Below are positions 8,654 through 16,406 of a DNA stretch of 64,000 bases, in pieces; position 1 is the first letter of the stretch, and the number at the start of each line of letters is the position of its first letter. Source of the stretch: Planctomycetota bacterium (lineage in GTDB: Bacteria > Planctomycetota > UBA1135 > UBA2386); NCBI GenBank assembly GCA_020638655.1, contig JACKIC010000002.1:620001-684000 (forward strand), in the 5' to 3' direction. The translations under genes and the position numbers were made by a program. The notes under the pieces were generated by a model that ran no database searches, had not been told where the DNA came from, and saw only the letters and a list, made by a program, of their open reading frames with translations.

Positions 8654-10465
8654 GTGAAAACGCTCTTCCTGATCGGCGCCTTGCTGCTGGTCCCGGCGAC
8701 GCTCCTCGCGCAGGGCGGTGCGCGGGAGCCGCACGTGGCGATCGTGCGCGCGGCGGACGGCGGGCTCGTCGCCGGCGCCGAGGTGACGTTCGTGGCCACC
8801 GACGGCACCGGCCGCGCGCAGGACGACGACGTCGTGCGCGCGCGCAGCAATCAACAGGGCCGCGCGCGCGTCGACCTGCTGGGCGGCCGCGACTACCTGG
8901 CGTTCGCCGCGTTGGCTGTCGAGGGTGGCGCGTACCTGTCCCAGGGCGTGCCGCGCGCCGCGACCACGACCGAACTGGAACTCGAGGGCGGGACGCCGCG
9001 GCCCGCAGCGTGGCGCCTGCAGGGGCTGCAGGCGTGGCGCGAGAAGGGCCCCATCGAGGTCGAACTCGAACCGTTCGGCTGCGCGGCGCTCGCGCAGCGC
9101 GTGCCCGTGGGCGAGGACGGCACCTTCCGGGTCACGCCCGTGGTCTCGCACTATCTGCAGGCCCGCGTCTTCGCAGCGGGTCGCGTCGTGCACGCCGACC
9201 AGGTCTTCAGCCGCGACTCGGTGACGCTGCCGCCGCCGCGCGAGGTGTCGTGCCTGGTCGTCGACGACGCCGGCAAACCCGTCGCCGGCGTCGAGCTGGT
9301 GCGCATCGCGAACGGTTGGCACCGGCACGAGGGCGCCTTCCCGGGCGGACCGACGGCGCGCCGCTGGCACGTCGGCACGACCGACGCCGAGGGCCGCGCC
9401 ACGCTGCTGCTCGCGTTGGCAAAGGACCCGTTCGAGGGCGTCGACGACTTCCCGGGCGTGGTCTTCGCCGCGAGCAAGGACGGTTTCGCCGAGACCTGGT
9501 CGGGCTTCACCTCGGTGCCGTTCTGCGACCGGAAATCGGTCGTGGCCAAGGACCTCGAGGGCACGCTTCGTTTCTCGCTGAAGGCCGCTCCGACCGCGAA
9601 GGTGGCGGTGCAGTCGCGCGGCGAGGCGCCCGGCTACCTGCTGGCGCGTGTCGAGAACACGGTGCCCGACGGCAACAGCGCCAACAACTGCGCGCGCGAC
9701 CTGATCGGGTATGCGGTCGACGCCGAGGGCCACTTCGCGATGCGTTCGTTCGCCGAAGGCGGCGAGGTCAAGGCCGTGATCGTGCCGGGCACGCGGCCGC
9801 CGCTCGAGGACGGGGATCCGTTCGCGCGGCTCGCGCATCCGCGCGCGATGGTCGTGCCGCCGACGGTGCTCGACGCCGCCGGCGGCGTCGACCTGCGGTC
9901 GCTGCAGGCGCTGCGCCTGCAGCTGATCGACGCGGGCGGCGGACCGGCGCGCGGCGCCGCGCTCGTCTGTTCACCGCTGTGCGGCGACCACTACGTGCCC
10001 GCCGAGGACGCGATGCGCGCCACCGCCGACGCCGCCGGGCGCGTCGTGTTGCCCGTGCTGCCCGGCAAGTGGCTGTTGTTCGCGCTGCTCGACGGCGCCT
10101 TCGCGCGCCTCGAACTGGACGTCGCGGCCGGTCTGCCGGTGCAGACGCTGAAGCTCGAGCTGCTGCCGAGTTCGACCGTGCACATCACGGACGGTACCGA
10201 CCCGGTGGTGGGCGCGAGGCTGGACGGCACGGGCGGCTCGTGGTCGTCGTGCGAAGACCCCGCGGAGTCGTTCGTCACCGACATGGCGCACCACGTCAAC
10301 GACTGGCTGTTGTCGAAGGTGCGCACCGACGAACAGGGCAACGCGACGATCCGCATCCTCACCGCCGAGCGCGTCGAGACGCGCTTCTGCGCGCGCCTGG
10401 GCAACAAGAAGAGCGTCGAGCACAAGCTCGCCGAAGGCGAGCACTTCGAATTCGTGCTCCGCTGA
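8654..10465 (+). CDS. Secreted Ig-like (carboxypeptidase-regulatory-like) protein
   Basis: A 603-residue exported protein with a signal peptide (KTLFLIGALLLVPATLLAQGG) beginning at GTG 8654. It contains several beta-sandwich modules of the carboxypeptidase-regulatory type, recognisable by phrases such as VVDDAGKPVAGVELV followed by TDAEGRATL. There is no enzymatic motif. It is divergent from the Mo oxidoreductase with a 62-bp shared promoter region. Similar module-only proteins occur at 23642-25063 and in the tail of the sigma-factor fusion at 11408-14506. Function is unknown; surface adhesion or structural roles are possible. Confidence 0.7.
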   Translation: MKTLFLIGALLLVPATLLAQGGAREPHVAIVRAADGGLVAGAEVTFVATDGTGRAQDDDVVRARSNQQGRARVDLLGGRDYLAFAALAVEGGAYLSQGVPRAATTTELELEGGTPRPAAWRLQGLQAWREKGPIEVELEPFGCAALAQRVPVGEDGTFRVTPVVSHYLQARVFAAGRVVHADQVFSRDSVTLPPPREVSCLVVDDAGKPVAGVELVRIANGWHRHEGAFPGGPTARRWHVGTTDAEGRATLLLALAKDPFEGVDDFPGVVFAASKDGFAETWSGFTSVPFCDRKSVVAKDLEGTLRFSLKAAPTAKVAVQSRGEAPGYLLARVENTVPDGNSANNCARDLIGYAVDAEGHFAMRSFAEGGEVKAVIVPGTRPPLEDGDPFARLAHPRAMVVPPTVLDAAGGVDLRSLQALRLQLIDAGGGPARGAALVCSPLCGDHYVPAEDAMRATADAAGRVVLPVLPGKWLLFALLDGAFARLELDVAAGLPVQTLKLELLPSSTVHITDGTDPVVGARLDGTGGSWSSCEDPAESFVTDMAHHVNDWLLSKVRTDEQGNATIRILTAERVETRFCARLGNKKSVEHKLAEGEHFEFVLR

Positions 10466-10472
10466 GGCGCGC

Positions 10473-10491
10473 CGGCGCCAGTTCGGCGCCG
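10473..10491. terminator. GC hairpin between convergent genes
   Basis: A 7-bp perfect stem (CGGCGCC/GGCGCCG) with a 5-nt loop sits in the 41-bp gap between the stop codons of two convergent genes. No U-tract follows on either strand. It is a candidate bidirectional terminator. Confidence 0.4.
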
Positions 10492-10506
10492 CTCCCTCGG
10501 CGAATC

Positions 10507-10980
10507 TCAGTGCAGCGGGCCGTGCTTGAGCGCCATGTGCTCCTGCAGCCGCTCGTAGTTGCTCTTCTCGCGATGCTTGTAGAGGCGGTGCATGGCCGAC
10601 AGCACGTCGCTGCGCGAGACGATGCCCAGCAGCGTGCACCTGCGGTCGACGACCGGCAGCCAGCGCACGGCGTGGTCGCGGAACACCATCGCCAGTTCGT
10701 AGAGGTCCGCCTGCCCGTCGACGACCGCGAACTCGCGGCGCATGTGCTGGGCCACGGTCCCGGGCGGGTCGTCCTCGTAGTGCGCCGCGGCGATCGCCGT
10801 GAGGGCGTCGCGTTCGCTGAACACGCCGACGATCTTGCCGTCGTCGACGACGGGCGCGCCGGAGAAGCCGCGCTGCAGCAGTTCACGAATGGCGTCGAGC
10901 ACGAGTTGGTTCGACGCGAGCGCGAACACCTGCTTCTGCATGGTCTGGGCGGCAGTGAGCATGGTTCGATTCGAGTCCAT
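10507..10980 (-). CDS. CBS-domain pair protein
   Basis: A 157-residue protein made of two CBS motifs (about residues 10-70 and 80-140), seen in LVLDAIRELLQRGFSGAPVVD..GVFSERD and ELAMVFRDHAVRWLPVVD..GIVSRSD. CBS pairs bind adenine nucleotides and regulate enzymes or transporters. Stand-alone copies like this are common and their targets cannot be deduced. The start is ATG 10980. It ends convergently with the secreted Ig-like gene. The gene upstream on the same strand (10991-11230) ends 10 bp before its start, so the two may be co-transcribed. Confidence 0.85.
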   Translation of the reverse strand: MDSNRTMLTAAQTMQKQVFALASNQLVLDAIRELLQRGFSGAPVVDDGKIVGVFSERDALTAIAAAHYEDDPPGTVAQHMRREFAVVDGQADLYELAMVFRDHAVRWLPVVDRRCTLLGIVSRSDVLSAMHRLYKHREKSNYERLQEHMALKHGPLH

Positions 10981-10990
10981 GCGCCGCAGG

Positions 10991-11230
10991 TTACGGCTTA
11001 CCGTCGTCTGCCGGCAGCCCCCCTGATGCGTAGCCGAGCAGGATCCGGGTGGCATCGACGACCCGCGCGAGCCGCGTCACGCACGGATCGCAGCTGCTGC
11101 CGCAGCACCAGCGCCAGCTGGAGTCGGGCTCGGCGACGTGCCGCGTGACGAACGCAAGGTAGCTCTCGTCCACACCTTCGGCGCGCAGCAGCTCGAGGAC
11201 GCGGGGCTGGAGGTCTGGCGGGAGCGACAT
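10991..11230 (-). CDS. Small CCGxxCxxC protein (Oxidored-like motif)
   Basis: A 79-residue protein starting at ATG 11230. Its centre carries WCCGSSCDPCV, which closely resembles the CCGSGCxxCV core of the small 'oxidoreductase-like' domain family; such Cys clusters usually bind a metal. The rest is a helical N-terminus (DLQPRVLELLRAEGV) and a basic helix after the Cys cluster. The gene is divergent from the sigma-factor fusion and immediately upstream of the CBS gene. No Shine-Dalgarno sequence is obvious. The motif supports a real gene; the role is unknown. Confidence 0.55.
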   Translation of the reverse strand: MSLPPDLQPRVLELLRAEGVDESYLAFVTRHVAEPDSSWRWCCGSSCDPCVTRLARVVDATRILLGYASGGLPADDGKP

Positions 11231-11407
11231 GTCGCGGCCATCGAAGCCGCCGCGCCGCCGAGCGCAAGGCTCGCTCGCCTGCAGCGAGGGGCCGCGGGCC
11301 GGCCCGGCCCATGGGAAGGGGATGTCGGCCGATGCGGCGGCTGCGGTAAGAATCGGACTTCCGGCGACGGCGGCGACCGCTGCGGTGTCCCTTGCCGCGT
11401 GACCCAG

Positions 11408-14400
11408 ATGCCCTCCGAACCGTCCCCGCTCGCGCCGCTGCTCGCCAACGCCGACTTCCTGCGGCGGCTGGCCTCGCAACTCGCGGGGCCCCAAGCCGGC
11501 GACGATCTCGCGCAGGACAGCTGGGTCGCGGCGCTGCGCTCGCGCGCCGCGCCGGTGCACGAGCCGCGCGGGCTGTGGCGCACGATCGCCACCAACCTGT
11601 GGCGCAACACGACGCGCAACGAGCGCCGCCGGGTGCGGCGCGAGGCCGCGGTCGCACCGCCCGAGGACGAGCCGAGCGTGGCCTCGATCGCGGCCCAGGA
11701 GGAGACGCGGCGTTGCGTCGTCGCCGCCGTGCTCGAGCTGCCGTCGCCGCTGCGGCAGGTCGTGTTGTTGCACTTCTACGAAGGGCTGGCCTCACCCGAG
11801 ATCGGCCAGCGGCTCGGCTTGTCGCCGAGTGGGGTGCGCACGCGCATGCAGGCGGCGATCGCGCAACTGCGGCTGCGTCTCGACGACGAGCACGGCGGCG
11901 TTCGGCAGGCGTGGGCGGCGCCGCTGCTCGCGTGGCAGCGCTTCGGCACGGCGGGGGATGTCGTGGCGACGGCGACGGCGACGGCGACGGTGGCTGGCGG
12001 CGCGGCGAACGGCGCCTGGCGCGTCGCGATTGCGCTGTGCGCCGTGCTCGGCGCCGTGTTGTGGTGGCAGCTGCGCGAGCGCGCCACGCCCGAACCGGCG
12101 GCGGCGCAGACCGCGGACGCCGGCGGCGGTTCCTCGGCGTGGTTGGCTTCGTCACCCGGCCAAGGCGGGGACGAACGAACGGCCGCGGCGCCGCCGCAGG
12201 CCGTCGCCGCCGCGATCGATTACACCGGCGCGGTGCCGACGGGGCAGCTCGCCGGTGCCGTGGTCGACTACGACACCGGGCAGCCGATCGAAGGGGCCGC
12301 GATCACCGTGCGCGGCGTCGCCGGTGGCACCTCCGCGGTCGTGCCGTTCGACGTCCCGGCGACCGGCGAGCGCAGCGCCCGCACGGACGCCGTGGGGCAG
12401 TTCCGCGTCGCCCCGCTGCGCGCCGGCCTCTACGAGGTCTGCGCCGAACTCGACGACGGCCACAGCGCGCGCGACCGCGTCGCGGTCGGCGCCGGGGACG
12501 CGCGGCTCGAGCTGTTCGTGCGCGAGCGGCCGCAGCTCGGCGCGATCGCGGTGAAGGTGCTCGACGCGCAGGGGCGCGGCGTCGGCGACGCCGAGGTGGA
12601 GTTGCACCTCGTGTGCACGCGGCGCGGCGCGATCGGGTTCGGTGGCGTCGCGCCGATCGTCGGCCGCAGCGACGTGACCGGGTGCTTCGCGATGCGCGAT
12701 CCCGAGCGCCTCGAGCACGTCTTCGAAGGACTCGTGGTCGCGCGTTGTGCCGACGGCCGCGTCGGCTGCAAGGCGATCAGTCGCCCCGAGCACCGCGGCG
12801 TGAACCCCTACGTCGCCGTCGTCGTCGCCGCACCCGGCCACATCGCGGGGCGCCTCGCGGGCGTCGCGGGGCGCGACCTCGCCGCGGCGCGGGTCGTCGC
12901 GCAGGCGCTGTGGACCTACGACCACGTGCGGCCGGACGCCGTCGAGTTCGAGGTCGCGGTGGCGGCGGACGGCGCGTTCGCGATCGAACTGCCCGCGGGG
13001 CGCTACCACCTCGCCGTGCGCGGGGTGGCCGGCATGCTCCGCGAGCTCGCTGCACCCGTCGACAACTGGCAGTTCCTTCCGGTCGTCGAGGTCGCTGCGG
13101 GTGAGACCGCCGACGTGGAGCTGATGATGGTCGAGGCCGCCGCGGTGCGCGGCGTGGTGCGCGATGCCGAGGACCGCACGGTCGCCGGCGCCATCGTCGA
13201 ACTGCGTTGGCGCACGGAGCCGGGCACCAGGTACTGGCATCCGGCGCAACACGGCGACAGCGACGACGGCATCGCCGAGCCGTACACGGAGGCCCGCGCG
13301 ACCACCGACGCGGCGGGTCGCTACGAGCTGTTCGTGCGTCCCGGCCTGTGGGACCTCGCCGTCGCGGCACCGGGGCACTCGATCGACGTGCAGCCGGCGG
13401 TGCAGGTCGACGCGAAGGGGCGCGAGCTCGAGCATCGGCTCACCGTGGACGGGGCGCTGCGCGGCCGCAGCAGCGTCGGTGCGCTCGCGCTGCAACCAGA
13501 GCACGGGGGCGTCGTGCAATCGCTGAGCACCAACCACGGCTGGTTCGGCCTGCGCGGCCTGTCGCCCGGCCGGTGGCAGGTGGGAACCGTCTCCTCGGGT
13601 CGGCTGATGCCGATCACGACCGTGGCGATCGCCGCGGGCGCGGCGACGTTCGTCGACCTCGACGAGCTGTCGCGCACGTGGGTGCGCGGCGCGATCACCT
13701 ACGACGGCGCACCCGTGGCCGGACTCGAGGTCCGCGCCAGCGGTTCGGTGGGGGTCGTGACGACGGGGGCCGACGGCAGTTTCGCAGTGCGATACCTGCG
13801 CGACGGGCGCGACGCGCTGACGATCGCGCATCGCGGCCTCATGGTGCAGCGCGTGGACCTGTCGGGGCGCGGCGACGGCGACATCGATCTGGGGCCGATC
13901 GAACTGCAGGGCCGGCGTCTGCAGGTGCGCGGCGTCGACCAGAACGGCGCGCCGGTCGCGGCGCTGCTCGAGGTCATGAACGCCGACGGCGACAGCTCGC
14001 GCGTGCAGCGGCGCTGCGAGCTCGGCGTGCTCGACGCGCAGTGGGTGCCCAGGTCCGCCTGGAGCCTGTGGGCGCGCGCGCGGTTCGCGGACGGCGCCGA
14101 GGCCGAGCGCCGCGTGCGCGACGACGAGCAAGTGGTGGAGCTCGTGCATCGCCCGGCGGGAACGCTGCGCGTGCGCGTGCTCGACGCCGACGGGGCGCCG
14201 CGCGCCGGCGCGGTCCTGGCGATCGAGGCGTGGGGCCAGGACGGGCCGGCGCCGCGCGACGGCGCGACCTTCCACGGTCGCCGCGATCGTGGCGCTGGGC
14301 GCTGGACCAAGACCACCGACCCGGCCGGCGTGTTCGAGCTGCGCGGGGTGACGGCCGGTGCCGCGCTGGTCTACTTCTACGGGCCGTGGGGGCAGTTCGG

Positions 14401-14506
14401 CTACGACCGCCGCGCGACCGGCCCCGCGCAGGCGCCGCCGGTCGAGGTGGTCGTCGACGTGGTGGTCGGGCAGCCGACGGCGATCGACCTCGTGCTGCCG
14501 CGCTGA
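11408..14506 (+). CDS. ECF sigma factor with TM anchor and long Ig-like tail
   Basis: A 1032-residue fusion. Residues 1-160 are an ECF sigma factor: region 2 around DDLAQDSWVAAL and PRGLWRTIATNLWRNTTRNERRR, and region 4 with LPSPLRQVVLLHFYEGL then a helix-turn-helix (SPEIGQRLGLSPSGVRTRMQAAI). A transmembrane helix follows at about 204-221 (WRVAIALCAVLGAVLWW). Residues 250-1032 form a chain of carboxypeptidase-regulatory-like modules predicted to be outside the membrane. The arrangement suggests a membrane-tethered regulator sensing or being released from the envelope. No anti-sigma gene is adjacent. ATG 11408 is used; an in-frame GTG three codons upstream is possible. Between sigma and TM there is a short GGCGAC hexamer repeat encoding Ala-Thr. 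Confidence 0.88.
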   Translation: MPSEPSPLAPLLANADFLRRLASQLAGPQAGDDLAQDSWVAALRSRAAPVHEPRGLWRTIATNLWRNTTRNERRRVRREAAVAPPEDEPSVASIAAQEETRRCVVAAVLELPSPLRQVVLLHFYEGLASPEIGQRLGLSPSGVRTRMQAAIAQLRLRLDDEHGGVRQAWAAPLLAWQRFGTAGDVVATATATATVAGGAANGAWRVAIALCAVLGAVLWWQLRERATPEPAAAQTADAGGGSSAWLASSPGQGGDERTAAAPPQAVAAAIDYTGAVPTGQLAGAVVDYDTGQPIEGAAITVRGVAGGTSAVVPFDVPATGERSARTDAVGQFRVAPLRAGLYEVCAELDDGHSARDRVAVGAGDARLELFVRERPQLGAIAVKVLDAQGRGVGDAEVELHLVCTRRGAIGFGGVAPIVGRSDVTGCFAMRDPERLEHVFEGLVVARCADGRVGCKAISRPEHRGVNPYVAVVVAAPGHIAGRLAGVAGRDLAAARVVAQALWTYDHVRPDAVEFEVAVAADGAFAIELPAGRYHLAVRGVAGMLRELAAPVDNWQFLPVVEVAAGETADVELMMVEAAAVRGVVRDAEDRTVAGAIVELRWRTEPGTRYWHPAQHGDSDDGIAEPYTEARATTDAAGRYELFVRPGLWDLAVAAPGHSIDVQPAVQVDAKGRELEHRLTVDGALRGRSSVGALALQPEHGGVVQSLSTNHGWFGLRGLSPGRWQVGTVSSGRLMPITTVAIAAGAATFVDLDELSRTWVRGAITYDGAPVAGLEVRASGSVGVVTTGADGSFAVRYLRDGRDALTIAHRGLMVQRVDLSGRGDGDIDLGPIELQGRRLQVRGVDQNGAPVAALLEVMNADGDSSRVQRRCELGVLDAQWVPRSAWSLWARARFADGAEAERRVRDDEQVVELVHRPAGTLRVRVLDADGAPRAGAVLAIEAWGQDGPAPRDGATFHGRRDRGAGRWTKTTDPAGVFELRGVTAGAALVYFYGPWGQFGYDRRATGPAQAPPVEVVVDVVVGQPTAIDLVLPR

Positions 14507-14611
14507 GAACACGAAAAACCGCGGCGGCCGGCGACGGTGGCCGCGTCGGTGGTGTCTCGTTCGGCACCCCCCTGGACCCCGGCGCCCGCCGCCACCCTGA
14601 GAAGAACCGCC

Positions 14612-16378
14612 ATGACCCTCGCCACCTTGTTGTGCCTCGCGGCCTCGCTGTCGCCGCAGGGGCCCGTCGACGTCGAAGTGACACCCGCGGGCAAGCCGGC
14701 CGTGACCGCCAGCTGGCGCGTGCCCAAGATCGTCGTCGACACCGACTTCGGCAGTGCCACGGTCGATCCCGACAAGCTCGAACAGATCCTGTTCGGCGAC
14801 CCCGACGTGGTCGTCGCCGCCGGCACCGAGCTGCGCGGCAAGGTCAAGCTCGGCACCGTCGAGGCCAAGGTCGACGGCAAGACGCAGCGCTTCGCCACGC
14901 GCGAGCTCGAGTCGCTCGTGGTGCTGCGCGAGGGCAGCGGCGGCAAGGCCTCGTTCGCGGGCGCCTGGATGACGTCGTTCGGGCCCGCCGAGCTGCAGCA
15001 GCGCGGGCTGACCGTCACCGGCACCTACGGCTTCGACAGCAAGGGCAAGATCGAAGGCAAGCTCGACAAGGGCGCGCTCGAGTTCACCTACCGCGACAGC
15101 AACAGTTCGGGCTCCGGGCGGTGGGAGCTGCTGCCCGAGGACGGCGCCTTCACGGGCAACTACGACGACAACAAGGGCTTCTGGGGCGGCTACCGCCGCG
15201 TCGCGACCGCGGCGCCGGCAAAGCCCGGCGAGATCACGAGCGGCCAGACCGACGCCGGCATGCGGTACCACGTGCACTGGCCCAAGGACTACAAGGCCGG
15301 CGCGAAGATGCCCGCGATCTGCATCCTGCACGGCTCCAACATGGACGGGCTCGCCTACGTCAACACGATCGCGGTGTCGTGGCCCAAGCTCGCCGAGCGG
15401 TACCTGATCGTCGGCTTCGACGGCGAACGCCTGAGCCAGGCCAGCAAGGCCGGCGCGCTGCGCTTCAACTACACCTACGTCAACTTCGGCGGGCCCGAGG
15501 TCGGGCCGGCGTGGGCGCATCGGCAGAGCCCGGCGCTGGTCGCCGACTCGCTGCAGCAGCTCGGCAAGGACCTGTCGATCACGCGCTGGTTCCTCGGCGG
15601 GCACAGCCAGGGCGGGTTCCTGAGCTACGCGATGCTGATGTTCTATCCCGAGCTGCTGGCCGGCGCGTTCCCGATGAGCTGCAACCTGCTGGTGCAGTGT
15701 GAGCCTGGCAACTTCGACGCGGCGGCGCAGGCCAAACAGCACCGCGTGCCGGTCGCGGTGATGCACGGCGAACGCGACCAGGTCGTCGACTACGAGAGCG
15801 GCGTCTACTGCAACCTGCGCATGATCGACGGCGACTTCCCGTTCGTGCGCTTCTTCCACCCCGACAAGATCGGCCACCAGTTCGGGCTCATGCCCGTCGA
15901 CGAGGCGATCGCGTGGCTCGACGCCGCGAGCAGCGACGAACCCGAGCGGCTGGTCGCGTTCGCGGAGAAGCAGGCCGAAGACATGTGGTGGCGCGACGTC
16001 GGCGCGACGCTGACGCGGCTGCGGGAGCTGCGGGCGCCCGCGTCGCTGTCGTCACGCATCGACGCGGTCGCGGCGAAGCTCGAGAAGGCGGCCGCCGAGG
16101 AGGCCGGCAAGCTGCGCGCGGCGATCGAGAAGGACGGCAGCGGCAAGTGGATCGACGAATGGCTCGAGTGGCGCACCGAGTACGCCACGTCACGGGCCGC
16201 GGAGCCGGCCGTGGCCGCCTACGCCGCGCTGCGCAAGAAGCAGGAGAAGCGCGGCGACGAGCTGTTCGGCGAGTGGCGCGGATCGGAGAAGAAGGACCGC
16301 GCGACGGCGTTCGACAAGATCGCGGCCGAGGCGTTCGCGACGCGGTGGTATCCCGCGGTCAAGCTGTGGACGAAGTGA
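14612..16378 (+). CDS. Secreted alpha/beta-hydrolase (esterase-like)
   Basis: A 588-residue protein starting at ATG 14612, preceded by GAGAAG. It has a signal peptide (TLATLLCLAASLSPQ), an N-terminal beta-rich region of about 200 residues, then an alpha/beta-hydrolase domain with the nucleophile elbow GGHSQGG, an acid-bearing HGERDQVVDY strand and a catalytic His candidate in GHQFGLM. A Lys/Glu-rich helical segment forms the C-terminus. The fold resembles feruloyl/polyhydroxybutyrate-type esterases, but the substrate is not determinable. It converges on the FeS/NrfD gene. Confidence 0.8.
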   Translation: MTLATLLCLAASLSPQGPVDVEVTPAGKPAVTASWRVPKIVVDTDFGSATVDPDKLEQILFGDPDVVVAAGTELRGKVKLGTVEAKVDGKTQRFATRELESLVVLREGSGGKASFAGAWMTSFGPAELQQRGLTVTGTYGFDSKGKIEGKLDKGALEFTYRDSNSSGSGRWELLPEDGAFTGNYDDNKGFWGGYRRVATAAPAKPGEITSGQTDAGMRYHVHWPKDYKAGAKMPAICILHGSNMDGLAYVNTIAVSWPKLAERYLIVGFDGERLSQASKAGALRFNYTYVNFGGPEVGPAWAHRQSPALVADSLQQLGKDLSITRWFLGGHSQGGFLSYAMLMFYPELLAGAFPMSCNLLVQCEPGNFDAAAQAKQHRVPVAVMHGERDQVVDYESGVYCNLRMIDGDFPFVRFFHPDKIGHQFGLMPVDEAIAWLDAASSDEPERLVAFAEKQAEDMWWRDVGATLTRLRELRAPASLSSRIDAVAAKLEKAAAEEAGKLRAAIEKDGSGKWIDEWLEWRTEYATSRAAEPAVAAYAALRKKQEKRGDELFGEWRGSEKKDRATAFDKIAAEAFATRWYPAVKLWTK

Positions 16379-16381
16379 CCG

Positions 16382-16403
16382 CGGCCCGAGTCGGCGCGGG
16401 CCG
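16382..16403. terminator. GC hairpin between convergent genes
   Basis: A 7-bp perfect stem (CGGCCCG/CGGGCCG) with an 8-nt loop occupies the 28-bp gap between two convergent stop codons. It has no U-tract. Candidate bidirectional terminator. Confidence 0.4.
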
Positions 16404-16406
16404 GGC

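Noticed and set aside
11960..11995. GGCGAC hexamer run as a regulatory repeat
   Set aside because: It lies inside the sigma-factor fusion and encodes an in-frame Ala-Thr linker.
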